Assembly (NCBI RefSeq): GCF_000383955.1
Contig: NZ_KB913013.1
Span: 6,225,236-6,289,235 of the forward strand
Source: Rudanella lutea DSM 19387
GTDB taxonomy: Bacteria; Bacteroidota; Bacteroidia; Cytophagales; Spirosomataceae
DNA: 64,000 nt
Direction: 5' to 3'
The notes under the pieces were generated by a model. The model worked only from the letters and a program-made list of their open reading frames with translations. It was not told the origin of the DNA and did no database searches. This document shows, piece by piece, positions 44,618-53,770 of the stretch. Positions within the stretch are counted from its first letter, which is position 1; each line of letters starts with the position of its first letter. Both the position numbers and the translations under genes were made by a program.

Positions 44618-44701
44618 GAAAATGGATAACGCGTTGAAAAATAGCCTTAACCCGGCCTGTCGGGACGACAAACCGGGCGCACAAAGGCATAAAAAGGAGC
44701 G

Positions 44702-45094
44702 TTATCCGAGCCGGGGTGGCTGGAGAAGCGGAGCTACCCGCAGAAAGGAGTATAAATTCTCGTACGTAAAGTGAATCGAGGGCCAGTTGAGAAACGTCTC
44801 TAATCGGGCCGGGACAAACTGAGGGGCAGAAAGCACAAAAACAAAACCAGCCGACAGGTGATTGTACAGCGGAATTTTCACCCCTTCGTGATCCGTTTTG
44901 GCATGTTTGGACGACAGCCCGTAGTGCATCTCCAGAAACTGCCAGATGTCAATGTCGCCCTTGGCAATCTGTTTGTGCCATTGGTAATGGGTGACCAGTC
45001 CGGGCAGCTTGAATACCTCCTCCACGTCAGTCTGCGGAAACAGACTGCCTACCAGGAGCAGGATACCCAAACACAAAGCGGTCACCGATTTCAT
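44702..45094 (-). CDS. Small exported His-rich protein of the metal-efflux operon
   Basis: A 130-aa protein with a signal peptide (MKSVTALCLGILLLVGSLFP). The mature part contains EEVFKLPGLVTHYQWHKQ, DIWQFLEMHYG and KIPLYNHL, with His residues regularly spaced. Small proteins of this kind are common ahead of CzcA/CusA genes in Bacteroidota (from memory). A periplasmic metal-binding role is an inference. It is first in the operon, 84 bp before the pump. Confidence 0.7.
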   Translation of the reverse strand: MKSVTALCLGILLLVGSLFPQTDVEEVFKLPGLVTHYQWHKQIAKGDIDIWQFLEMHYGLSSKHAKTDHEGVKIPLYNHLSAGFVFVLSAPQFVPARLETFLNWPSIHFTYENLYSFLRVAPLLQPPRLG

Positions 45095-45123
45095 GGGACA
45101 AAGGTAGGCAGAAATGAGGTACG

Positions 45124-46725
45124 TTAGTTCTCGCGGATTTTTACAACAACTCGCTCGTACCGGGTAAGTGCCGGGCTGCCGGTGTCCGTTGCTTCCAGAA
45201 TTAGATGAATGGTTTGCCCCCCTTTGGCATCTTTCGGAATCAGTATCTCGGTACGGGGTTGGTCGGGGTTGGAAATTACGACTTCGCCGGGGTAGCTACC
45301 CACCCGAAACTGCCACCACCGAACAGCAACCGACTGCCCATCGGGGTCAGACACCCGCCCGTTGAGCCGAATGGTTTGCCCGGCCGACGCCATAACCGTC
45401 AACGGCCCCTCCACCCGAACTACGGGTTCATGATTCGCATCAGCATACCGGGGCGTTACCGACCACTTCATTCGGGCGGCAAAATCGCGCTGGGCATATG
45501 GATAAAAGTTGGGGAACGTATTGGCGTTTTTAGCGATTCGGGCGTTAGCCGTACTCAGGGCATTGGCCATGGCGCTGGCACTGGTGTCGAGGGATGTAGA
45601 CAGACCAAACATCGAGTTTTTCTTGCTCTCGTCCCGATCTATTCCCTGACCGCCCCAGCCACCATACGAGCCCAGTTCGTAGGCTCGGAGACCGTTTCCG
45701 AGCATATTCATAAACGTGTGGTTGTCGCCCTCACCCAGCCATGACCCTTTCTGCTGCACGGGCATCCAGACGGCATAACCCATTTTTTTGAGTTGGTCGT
45801 TGGTGTAACCTGTCAACCCAAAATAATCGAGCTTATCATCTTTAACCATCTGCTTTCCGTCGCCCCAAACCCGGTAGAGCGCCCCCAGCGGGCCGCGGGC
45901 CGTTACGTTTTCGCTCATCCAATTCGCAGTCAGGTACGGAGCATCCTCCGCGCGGGCCCCCAGTTGAGCGCCATACCCATAGTTAGGCCCTCCCTTAAAC
46001 TGACGGTATTCAATGTTTGGCCAATTGGGAGCGATGTAAGTAGCGTAAGTATCGTCCTGATCACCAGAGGGCAGCAGCACCACTTTACGCCCGATTTTCG
46101 CTTTGATAGCCTCCCACTGTGCCGTGTATTCATACTGCTCCTGTATGGATTTGAGCGCTCGCGCAATGGTGCTTTGCCCGCCCCAGGCCGTGATGTACAG
46201 CGGCCCCGGTTTATCGTCGAGTATCAATGATTTAATCAGGTCGGAACCCGGCGTATCTTTAGAATAGTCACCGTCGAACTCTATGTTCCCGTACCGAATT
46301 TTAGCTTTTAACTCGGCCGGAGCCGGGTAGCGCGCATTATGGATTTTGAGGTTAGGATACACCTTCGCGTAGGCGTCGACAATATCGTGAATGAAGCGCT
46401 CGTCTTTAGCCCAACGCCATGATTCGCAGGGGCACAGGTTCAAGCCAAACCGCGTGTATTCCCGGCCAGGCACAAACCACCGGGTTCCCTTACCGTCGCC
46501 TTTCCAGTGGTAGCCGCTACTCGCATAAATCAGCCCCTCAATGTTCAAATCGCTGCTGTACAGCAGAAACCGGATAAGCGAGTTGTTGTCATCCAGCTCA
46601 GGGTCGGCCGTGACAACAATACGTGGCCGGGTTGGTGCCTGAGCCGCTGCGGGTAGGTTGCCGAGGCCAATCAGAACAAGTACAGCCTGCAGGTAGAGAG
46701 CCAGGCCTGGCAGATTGAATTTCAT
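45124..46725 (-). CDS. Secreted DUF1593 nucleoside-hydrolase-like protein
   Basis: A 533-aa protein with a signal peptide ending near NLPAAAQA. The main domain begins RPRIVVTADPELDDNNSLIRFLLYS, the DxDxD-like Asp cluster of the nucleoside-hydrolase fold, and runs to about residue 320 with YITAWGGQSTIARAL and GEGDNHTFMNMLGNG, as in DUF1593 proteins. A C-terminal immunoglobulin-like domain (about 430-530: RLNGRVSDPDGQSVAVRWWQF) follows. Related proteins in Bacteroidota are annotated cellulose-binding or glycan-related; the substrate is unknown. It is divergent from the second response regulator gene (166 bp apart). Confidence 0.85.
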   Translation of the reverse strand: MKFNLPGLALYLQAVLVLIGLGNLPAAAQAPTRPRIVVTADPELDDNNSLIRFLLYSSDLNIEGLIYASSGYHWKGDGKGTRWFVPGREYTRFGLNLCPCESWRWAKDERFIHDIVDAYAKVYPNLKIHNARYPAPAELKAKIRYGNIEFDGDYSKDTPGSDLIKSLILDDKPGPLYITAWGGQSTIARALKSIQEQYEYTAQWEAIKAKIGRKVVLLPSGDQDDTYATYIAPNWPNIEYRQFKGGPNYGYGAQLGARAEDAPYLTANWMSENVTARGPLGALYRVWGDGKQMVKDDKLDYFGLTGYTNDQLKKMGYAVWMPVQQKGSWLGEGDNHTFMNMLGNGLRAYELGSYGGWGGQGIDRDESKKNSMFGLSTSLDTSASAMANALSTANARIAKNANTFPNFYPYAQRDFAARMKWSVTPRYADANHEPVVRVEGPLTVMASAGQTIRLNGRVSDPDGQSVAVRWWQFRVGSYPGEVVISNPDQPRTEILIPKDAKGGQTIHLILEATDTGSPALTRYERVVVKIREN

Positions 46726-46891
46726 GCGTCAGGGGTTTATGGTCGCTTCGGTAGGTCCAATTGGGTATCGTCAAGGTAAACTACCCAGCGGTGGATTTAT
46801 ACTATTCAGCAGCCGCCGTATTAACTTAGCCGCAGGTAATCAATTCGGGCGACCGAGGCCCATACTTAGCATTTAGACGCACAAACGTTTT

Positions 46892-47563
46892 ATGAAAATA
46901 CTGTTGGTGGAAGACGAAGAACGTTTGGCTTCTTTTATCCGCAAAGGAATGTCGGCCGAGGGGTACGAGGTTGAAGTGGCATACGATGGGCGCATGGGTC
47001 TTTCGCTCTTTCGCCGAGATGTGTACGATGTGATCATTTTGGATGTCAACCTGCCGCAAATGAATGGCTTTGAGTTGTGTCGGCATATCCGCGCTGAAAA
47101 TGAGGCTGTACCCGTGCTGATGCTCACGGCGCTGGACAGCCTGGCGGATAAATCGGACGGCTTTGGCGCTGGCGCCGACGATTACCTTGCCAAACCCTTT
47201 GAATTTGCCGAGCTATTGCTCCGGGTGCGCGCACTCACCCGCCGGAGCGGCACCAAACGCGGGCAAATACTCCGGTTGGCCGATCTGGAACTGAATCTGG
47301 ACGCCAAGACCGTCACGCGGGCAGGCAAACGCATTGACCTGACGACCCGCGAGTACGCCCTGATGGAGTACCTGATGCTGAACAAGGGCAAAATTATTTC
47401 CCGCGTTGATATCAGCGAACGGGTTTGGAGCCTCAATTTCGACAGCGCTACCAACGTTATCGACGTGTATATCAGTTACCTGCGCAAAAAAATCGACAAA
47501 GATTTTTCGCCTAAACTCCTGCACACCATCGTGGGCATGGGGTATGTACTGCGTGAAGATTAA
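46892..47563 (+). CDS. OmpR-family response regulator of the RND efflux locus
   Basis: A 223-aa regulator with receiver landmarks VEDEERLASF, DVIILDVNLPQMNG (phospho-Asp) and LAKPFEF, and a winged-helix domain with SRVDISERVWSLNFDSATNVIDVYISYLRKKID and HTIVGMGYVLRED. It is of the CusR/CopR-like class. The kinase follows after 21 bp, then the heptamer array and the RND efflux operon. The recognition helix is nearly the same as in the regulator at 20761-21456. Confidence 0.92.
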   Translation: MKILLVEDEERLASFIRKGMSAEGYEVEVAYDGRMGLSLFRRDVYDVIILDVNLPQMNGFELCRHIRAENEAVPVLMLTALDSLADKSDGFGAGADDYLAKPFEFAELLLRVRALTRRSGTKRGQILRLADLELNLDAKTVTRAGKRIDLTTREYALMEYLMLNKGKIISRVDISERVWSLNFDSATNVIDVYISYLRKKIDKDFSPKLLHTIVGMGYVLRED

Positions 47564-47584
47564 CCCCATTTCCAACTCCGCTTC

Positions 47585-48949
47585 ATGCTTATCCGAAACC
47601 GCCTGACCGTCACGTTTACCCTTCTGGCCACCGCTATCCAGGTGACCCTGTCGCTGCTGGTCTGGTACTTTTATTCGCTGTATCGGCAGGAAGAGTTTTA
47701 CAGTCGGCTGGAGTCGACGGCCCGGGTGGCTGGTCGGGTGCTGATTTCACGGCGGCATTTGCACGATGACTTCTTCAAAAACATGATCCGCACGGATCTG
47801 CTGTCCATCGTTGAAGAGCAGATCAGTATTTTCGACAGTCGACACAATCTCGTATTCACAAACCGAACCCTGAAAGAATCAGACTATTACAAAGAAAAGA
47901 TCCCTAAACTCGACACCATCTCACTCTTTGAGTTTCGGAGTGGGCACCTTGAGTCAATCGTGATTACGTACCGGGATCGTGGGCAGTTGTTTTACATTTT
48001 TGCATCGGGTTACGACCGAATCGGCCTGGTAAAACTGGAGACCCTTCAGCAGATTCTCCTTTTGGCGAACCTGCTGGGCTTCACCTTGATCGTTCTGGCG
48101 GGTTGGTATTTCTCGGGACGCGTGCTGAGGCCCATCTCGCAGATTGTCGATGAAGTGGAACAAATCACGGCCGTCGATCTGCACAAGCGGGTCAACGAAG
48201 GAAACCGGCGGGACGAAATCGCCCAACTGGCTATGACCTTCAACCAAATGCTGTTTCGGCTCGAAGACGCCTTTATTTCCCAACGCAGCTTTGTCGCCCA
48301 CGCATCGCATGAGCTGCGTACCCCCCTGACCAATACGCTCGGCACCCTCGAAACGTCGCTCCGGTACGACCAGAATCCGGCCGATTGGCGTGACAGTATG
48401 GAGGTGGCCGTTGATGAGCTGAAAAAAGTGATTGCGCTGACCAACAGCTTACTCAGCTTAGCCAAAGTCACCGACAGATCGGTCACGCTGAGCCTGATTC
48501 AGGTTGATGATTGCCTGCTGACGGCCATCGCGCAAGTGCAGGCAAAATATCCGGGTCGGAGCCTGCCGCTTCAATTCGTATCGGGCGATGACGACTCGTT
48601 TACCATTCGCGGCAGCGCAACCCTGCTCACCACTGCTTTGCTGAATGTGCTCGATAATGCCTGCAAATACTCGAGTGAGCCCGTTTCGATACAATTACGC
48701 GCCTGGGAAGAGCATTGTATCGTAACCGTAATGGACAAGGGGCGGGGCATCACCGACGCCGACATTGCTCATATTCTCGATCCCTTGTACCGGGGTAAAA
48801 ATGTTGATGGCGTACCGGGTTACGGCATTGGTCTGGCGGTTACCCAGAAAATTATTGACCTCCATCAGGGTACGCTTCATTTTACGTCGAAAGAAGGACA
48901 GGGCACCTCCGTTACGATCACCCTGCCCAACGCCCTGGAGCGCTTCTAA
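47585..48949 (+). CDS. HAMP sensor histidine kinase of the RND efflux locus
   Basis: A 454-aa membrane kinase: TM1 about residues 8-30 (FTLLATAIQVTLSLLVWYFYS), periplasmic sensor of about 130 aa, TM2 (ILLLANLLGFTLIVLAGWYFSG), HAMP linker, dimerisation helix with AHASHELRTPLTNTLGTLE (acceptor His), N box LLNVLDNACKYS, and G boxes DKGRGI and GYGIGLAVTQ. It is co-transcribed with the regulator and probably senses a substrate or damage relieved by the downstream pump. Confidence 0.9.
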   Translation: MLIRNRLTVTFTLLATAIQVTLSLLVWYFYSLYRQEEFYSRLESTARVAGRVLISRRHLHDDFFKNMIRTDLLSIVEEQISIFDSRHNLVFTNRTLKESDYYKEKIPKLDTISLFEFRSGHLESIVITYRDRGQLFYIFASGYDRIGLVKLETLQQILLLANLLGFTLIVLAGWYFSGRVLRPISQIVDEVEQITAVDLHKRVNEGNRRDEIAQLAMTFNQMLFRLEDAFISQRSFVAHASHELRTPLTNTLGTLETSLRYDQNPADWRDSMEVAVDELKKVIALTNSLLSLAKVTDRSVTLSLIQVDDCLLTAIAQVQAKYPGRSLPLQFVSGDDDSFTIRGSATLLTTALLNVLDNACKYSSEPVSIQLRAWEEHCIVTVMDKGRGITDADIAHILDPLYRGKNVDGVPGYGIGLAVTQKIIDLHQGTLHFTSKEGQGTSVTITLPNALERF

Positions 48950-48999
48950 TATCTTCTAATTTCCTTCTCATACCGCTCTAATGTGAGCCGCTTGTTTTG
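48944..48999 (+). promoter_or_regulatory. Four-heptamer OmpR-type operator upstream of the RND efflux operon
   Basis: Heptamers TTCTAAT (48944), TTCTAAT (48954), TTCTCAT (48965) and CTCTAAT (48976) recur at 10-11 bp spacing, starting inside the last codons of the kinase gene. A TTGTTTTG element (48992-48999) ends 17 bp past the last heptamer, the same relation as at 21648-21705. This array probably binds the regulator encoded just upstream. Confidence 0.65.
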
Positions 49000-49023
49000 T
49001 GTCTGTAATCAGAGACACAGGCA

Positions 49024-49326
49024 ATGCAACGTCGGAATATTCCCGCTCGGCGGTCAGAATCGATTTTACTGTATGGCTTTGGACTGGCGCTGGCCCTTTC
49101 ACTGGCGTTCAACGGTTTCTTATTGATCAAGCAAAGCCATACACGCAGCATTTACGAATACGAAATGCGCAACACAACCGCTCACGCCGGCGACGACACC
49201 GATGGGCAGGTCAGGCTCCGTACGGTCGATACACCGTTGACGAACCGGATGGATTCGACCACGGACATCACCGAGAGCCCTCCACCAAACGGCCGGAATC
49301 CCGTTCAGAATCCCTCAGCAAAGTAA
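49024..49326 (+). CDS. Small single-pass membrane protein heading the efflux operon
   Basis: A 100-aa protein: basic N-terminus, one membrane helix (SILLYGFGLALALSLAFNGFLLI) and a polar tail rich in Thr, Asp and Pro that ends NPVQNPSAK. I recognise no family. It begins 41 bp after the heptamer array and 36 bp before the adaptor gene, so it is probably the first gene of the efflux operon. It may be an accessory or signalling peptide; coding status is supported only by position and composition. Confidence 0.55.
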   Translation: MQRRNIPARRSESILLYGFGLALALSLAFNGFLLIKQSHTRSIYEYEMRNTTAHAGDDTDGQVRLRTVDTPLTNRMDSTTDITESPPPNGRNPVQNPSAK

Positions 49327-49362
49327 TCTCAATCTCCCAAACATAATCCCATTAATACAACC

Positions 49363-50463
49363 ATGTTCATTACGGTTCATACCAGAAAAATTCTCCTGCT
49401 TAGCTGCCTCAGTGCCTTGCTGGGTAACGTGGGCTGTTCGACCAAAGCGGAAGAGCACAAAGAGGAAGCGGTCAGCTATCCGGTAACCAGCCCCCTGCTG
49501 AAAGACACAACAGCCATCAAAGAATACGTTTGTCAGGTCCGGGCTATCCAGCATATCGAGGTCCGGGCTCTGGAAAAAGGGTACCTGCAGAAGATTTTTG
49601 TGGACGAAGGTCAGCACGTAAAAAATGGGCAACTGATGTTTCAGATCATGCCCGTAGTGTACAATGCCGAGCTGCAAAAATCGCAGGCCGAGGCCAACTA
49701 TGTCGGTATCGAGTTACAGAACACCAAGCGGCTGGCCGACAGCAATATTGTCTCGAAAAATGAGCTGGCACTGGCCAAAGCTAAATTCGACAAAGCCAAC
49801 GCCGAAGTTGCGCTGGCCAAAACCCACTTACAGTTTACCCAGATCAGAGCCCCGTTTAGTGGGATCATGGACCACTTTCAGGTACGGTTGGGTAGCCTCG
49901 TTGATGAAGGTGATTTACTGACAACCCTCTCGGACAACAGCAAAATGTGGGTGTATTTCAACGTACCCGAGGCCGAGTACCTCGACTACAAAACCCATCA
50001 GAAGGATAACGGGGTAAACGTGAATCTGGTGATGGCCAACAACGAGGTGTTTCCGCATCCGGGGGTGGTACAAACCATCGAAGCCGATTTTAATAACGAA
50101 ACCGGCAACATCGCGTTCCGGGCCAGTTTTCCGAACCCGCAAGGGTTGCTTCGTCATGGCGAAACGGGTCTTGTTCGCATGAAAGTCCCGCTCCGCAACG
50201 CGCTCATCATCCCGCAAAAAGCAACGTTTGAGGTGCTGGAGAAAAAGTACGTGTACGTAGTAGACAAAGCCGGTGTGGTGCGGTCGCGGGAAATCTCAAT
50301 TGCCGCCGAAATGCCCCACATTTTCGTTGTGCAGAGTGGTCTGAAAAAAGACGACACCATCATTCTGGAAGGCCTGCGCCAGGTAAAGGAAAACGATAAA
50401 GTACACGTGAAATACCAACGGCCCGAAGCCGTCCTCTCCAACTTAAGCCTCTACGCCGAATAG
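49363..50463 (+). CDS. RND efflux adaptor lipoprotein (AcrA-like)
   Basis: A 366-aa membrane-fusion protein with a lipobox (ALLGNVGCSTK, Cys near residue 25). The lipoyl halves are seen at EVRALEKGYLQKIFVDEGQHVKNGQLMF and IRAPFSGIMDHFQVRLGSLVDEGDLL, with a coiled-coil hairpin between (about 105-150), then beta-barrel and C-terminal domains. It is followed by the HAE1 pump and the outer-membrane factor, completing a tripartite drug-type efflux system. Confidence 0.9.
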   Translation: MFITVHTRKILLLSCLSALLGNVGCSTKAEEHKEEAVSYPVTSPLLKDTTAIKEYVCQVRAIQHIEVRALEKGYLQKIFVDEGQHVKNGQLMFQIMPVVYNAELQKSQAEANYVGIELQNTKRLADSNIVSKNELALAKAKFDKANAEVALAKTHLQFTQIRAPFSGIMDHFQVRLGSLVDEGDLLTTLSDNSKMWVYFNVPEAEYLDYKTHQKDNGVNVNLVMANNEVFPHPGVVQTIEADFNNETGNIAFRASFPNPQGLLRHGETGLVRMKVPLRNALIIPQKATFEVLEKKYVYVVDKAGVVRSREISIAAEMPHIFVVQSGLKKDDTIILEGLRQVKENDKVHVKYQRPEAVLSNLSLYAE

Positions 50464-50566
50464 GCCACCTGGTTTGCCGTTTACTGCCTTCGGTTTTGCT
50501 GCCCCAAAGCTCGAATGGGCCAGAACCTGAAGTTGGTAAACCGTACCCTGTAAACGTTTCTTTTTT

Positions 50567-53500
50567 ATGTTTTCAACATTCATACGCAGACCCGTATTCG
50601 CGATTGTCATATCGGTCATGATCGTCTTTGTCGGCGTACTGGCGATCAAAAAGCTCCCGATCTCGCAATTCCCTGATATTGCCCCCACCACGGTCAATAT
50701 TTTTATTGCCTACCCCGGTGCCAGCGCCGATGTACTCGTCAAATCGACGCTCATCACCCTCGAACAGGCCATCAATGGCGTGCAGGATATGCGCTACATT
50801 GCCACCGACGCCACAAGCGCGGGCGAGGCTACCCTCCGCATTATTTTTGAACCGGGCACTGACCCCAACGACGCCGTTGTCCGGGTCAAAACGCGGGTCG
50901 ATCAGGTCATGCCGCTGCTCCCCGAACTGGTACAACGCGAAGGGGTGATTATCACGCCGGTGCAGCCGAGTATGTTGATGTACGTGAACTTGTACTCGAA
51001 AGACAAACGCATCGACGAAAAATTCCTGTTCAACTACGCAACCGTCAAGATGATCCCCGAAATCCAGCGGACCAAGGGCGTTGCCCGCGCGCAGATTCTG
51101 GGTAGCCGCCGGTACGCCATGCGGGTGTGGCTCAACCCCGACCGGATGCGGGCTTACAACATTTCGACAGAAGAAGTCATGAAAGCCCTGGGCGAGCAAA
51201 GTATCATCGGTCGGCCGGGTCGTATTGGGCAAAGTTCGGGTATCGCGGCTCAGTCGCTCGAATACGTGCTGACGTACAAAGGCCGCTATAGTGAGCCGAA
51301 AGAATACGAAGATATCATTATCCGGGCCAATGCCGAGGGCGAGAGCATTCACCTGCGCGACATTGCCCGCGTTGAATTAGGTAGCGAATTTTTCGACATC
51401 TACTCCAACCTCGATGGGCAGGCATCGGCCGCTATCGTGTTGCGGCAAAACTACGGCAGTAATGCGAGCGAGGTTATCGATGAAGTAAAGGCGAAGCTCG
51501 AAACCATGAAAGGGTCGTTTCCGCCGGGTGTCGACTACAAGATCAGCTACGACGTCTCACAGTTTCTCGACGCTTCTATTGAGCAGGTTATTCACACGTT
51601 GCGCGACGCCTTTTTGCTGGTTGCACTTGTAGTTTTTGTGTTCCTCGGCGACTGGCGGTCAACGTTAATTCCGATTCTGGCGGTTCCGGTATCGTTGGTT
51701 GGGGCCTTTTTTGTGATTCAGTTCTTCGGACTTTCCATTAACCTTATCACCCTGTTTGCCCTCGTATTGGCTATCGGTATTGTTGTCGACGATGCCATTG
51801 TGGTGGTCGAGGCCGTACACGCCAAGATGGAAGAAGAGACCCACTTATCGCCGTTTGGGGCCGTCCGGAAAGTGCTGGGTGAAATAAGTGGAGCCATTAT
51901 TGCCATCACAGCCGTCATGGTGTCGGTATTCCTCCCGATCTCGTTCATGACCGGCCCCGTGGGTACCTTCTACCGGCAGTTCTCCATTACGATGGCCTCG
52001 TCCATCGTGATTTCGGCCCTCGTTGCGCTGACGCTGACGCCTGTTTTGTGCGCCATGTTGCTCAAAAACCACCATGGCCATGCTCGTCGGAAAACGTTGC
52101 TGAACCGGGCACTTGATCGGTTCAACCGGAGTTTCGACAAGCTGACTGGTCGTTATGTAGGCCTGCTTAAATTGATTGTCAACCGGCGGGTGGTCACGTT
52201 TGGAGTACTGGCTCTGTTCTGTTTAGGCATCGCGTACGAGAACAAGATTCTGCCAGCCGGTTTCATTCCGAATGAGGATCAGAGCACCATTTACGCCATT
52301 ATCCAGACCCCTCCGGGTTCTACGCTGGAGAAAACGAATCAGGTATCGCAGGCCTTACAAAAAATCTGTCGGGGCGTGGAAGGAATCGAATCAATCTCCT
52401 CACTGGCGGGCTACGAAATCATGACGGAAGGTCGGGGCTCCAACGCGGGCACCTGTCTGATCAACCTCAAGCCCTGGTCGGAGCGCGACCATAACGTGAA
52501 AGAGATTATGGAAGAACTGGAAGAAAAGTCCCGCGGTATGGGGGCCATTATCGAGTTCTTCGAACCACCAGCCATTCCGGGTTTTGGTACGTCGGGCGGT
52601 TTCTCCATGCGTTTACTCGACAAGAACACCGATACCGATTACAGCGAGTTTGACCGGGTGAACAAGGAGTTTATGGAAAATCTGGGCAAGCGCAAAGAGC
52701 TGACCGGTCTGTTTACATTCTTCGCGGCCAACTACCCGCAGTACGAGCTGGTTATCGACAATAAACTGGCTATGCAAAAGGGGGTTTCGATTGGCAAAGC
52801 CATGGACAACCTCAACATCATGATTGGCAGTACGTACGAACAAGGCTTTATCAAGTTCAACCAGTTCTTTAAGGTTTATGTACAGTCGGACCCCAGTTTC
52901 CGCCGACTCCCAACCGACCTGCTCAAGCTTTTTGTGAAAAACGACGCGGGAGAGATGGTGCCATACTCGGCCTTCATGCATTTGAAAAAAGGGCAGGGCC
53001 CAAACGAGATTACCCGGTTTAACCTGTACAACTCTTCGGCTATTCAGGGGCTGCCGGCCAAAGGGTACACCACCGCTGAAGCCATTGAGGCTATTCGGGA
53101 AGTGGCAGCCCAAACGTTACCCAAAGGCTACGACATTGCCTTCGAGGGGCTTTCGTACGACGAATCTATCCGGGGCAATGAGTCTTTGTACGTGTTCCTG
53201 ATCGTGCTGGCTTTCGTGTACATGGTGCTGGCGGCACAGTATGAGAGCTTTATTATTCCGCTCGCGGTTGTGTTTTCATTGCCCGTTGGGGTGTTCGGCT
53301 CGTTTTTCATGCTTAAACTGATGGGGCTCGAAAACAACATTTACGCCCAAATTGGTCTGATCATGCTGGTGGGGCTTCTGGGTAAAAACGCCGTCTTAAT
53401 TGTGGAATTTGCGGTGCAGAAACGACAGGAGGGGGCCTCCATTCTAAACGCGGCCATCGAGGGAGCGAAGGTCCGTTTCCGACCTATTCTGATGACCTCC

Positions 53501-53770
53501 TTCGCGTTTGTAGCCGGACTTATTCCGCTCCTGATTGCAACCGGCGCGGGCGCCATTGGCAACCGTACCATCGGCGCTTCGGCCATGGGCGGTATGTTGT
53601 TCGGCACCATTCTGGGGGTCGTTATCATCCCCGGCCTGTACTACATTTTCGCTCACCTCGCCGACGGGCGCAAGCTTATTCGGGATGAAGAAGATGAACC
53701 CCTTAGCGAGAACCTTGTCCATCAGATTGATACATTCCCTGCCATTGAAGAACGCGAAAACCATGTTTAA
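50567..53770 (+). CDS. HAE1-family RND multidrug efflux pump (AcrB-like)
   Basis: A 1067-aa inner-membrane pump. N-terminus MFSTFIRRPVFAIVISVMIV with IKKLPISQFPDIAPTTV is standard for AcrB-type pumps. The proton-relay pair is present in TM4 (D408-D409 in IGIVVDDAIVVVE). The second half has the matching GLLGKNAVLIVEFA and RFRPILMTSFAFVAGLIPL. HAE1 pumps export hydrophobic or amphiphilic compounds, not metal ions. Its stop overlaps the outer-membrane factor start by 8 bp. Expression is probably controlled by the adjacent two-component system. Confidence 0.94.
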   Translation: MFSTFIRRPVFAIVISVMIVFVGVLAIKKLPISQFPDIAPTTVNIFIAYPGASADVLVKSTLITLEQAINGVQDMRYIATDATSAGEATLRIIFEPGTDPNDAVVRVKTRVDQVMPLLPELVQREGVIITPVQPSMLMYVNLYSKDKRIDEKFLFNYATVKMIPEIQRTKGVARAQILGSRRYAMRVWLNPDRMRAYNISTEEVMKALGEQSIIGRPGRIGQSSGIAAQSLEYVLTYKGRYSEPKEYEDIIIRANAEGESIHLRDIARVELGSEFFDIYSNLDGQASAAIVLRQNYGSNASEVIDEVKAKLETMKGSFPPGVDYKISYDVSQFLDASIEQVIHTLRDAFLLVALVVFVFLGDWRSTLIPILAVPVSLVGAFFVIQFFGLSINLITLFALVLAIGIVVDDAIVVVEAVHAKMEEETHLSPFGAVRKVLGEISGAIIAITAVMVSVFLPISFMTGPVGTFYRQFSITMASSIVISALVALTLTPVLCAMLLKNHHGHARRKTLLNRALDRFNRSFDKLTGRYVGLLKLIVNRRVVTFGVLALFCLGIAYENKILPAGFIPNEDQSTIYAIIQTPPGSTLEKTNQVSQALQKICRGVEGIESISSLAGYEIMTEGRGSNAGTCLINLKPWSERDHNVKEIMEELEEKSRGMGAIIEFFEPPAIPGFGTSGGFSMRLLDKNTDTDYSEFDRVNKEFMENLGKRKELTGLFTFFAANYPQYELVIDNKLAMQKGVSIGKAMDNLNIMIGSTYEQGFIKFNQFFKVYVQSDPSFRRLPTDLLKLFVKNDAGEMVPYSAFMHLKKGQGPNEITRFNLYNSSAIQGLPAKGYTTAEAIEAIREVAAQTLPKGYDIAFEGLSYDESIRGNESLYVFLIVLAFVYMVLAAQYESFIIPLAVVFSLPVGVFGSFFMLKLMGLENNIYAQIGLIMLVGLLGKNAVLIVEFAVQKRQEGASILNAAIEGAKVRFRPILMTSFAFVAGLIPLLIATGAGAIGNRTIGASAMGGMLFGTILGVVIIPGLYYIFAHLADGRKLIRDEEDEPLSENLVHQIDTFPAIEERENHV

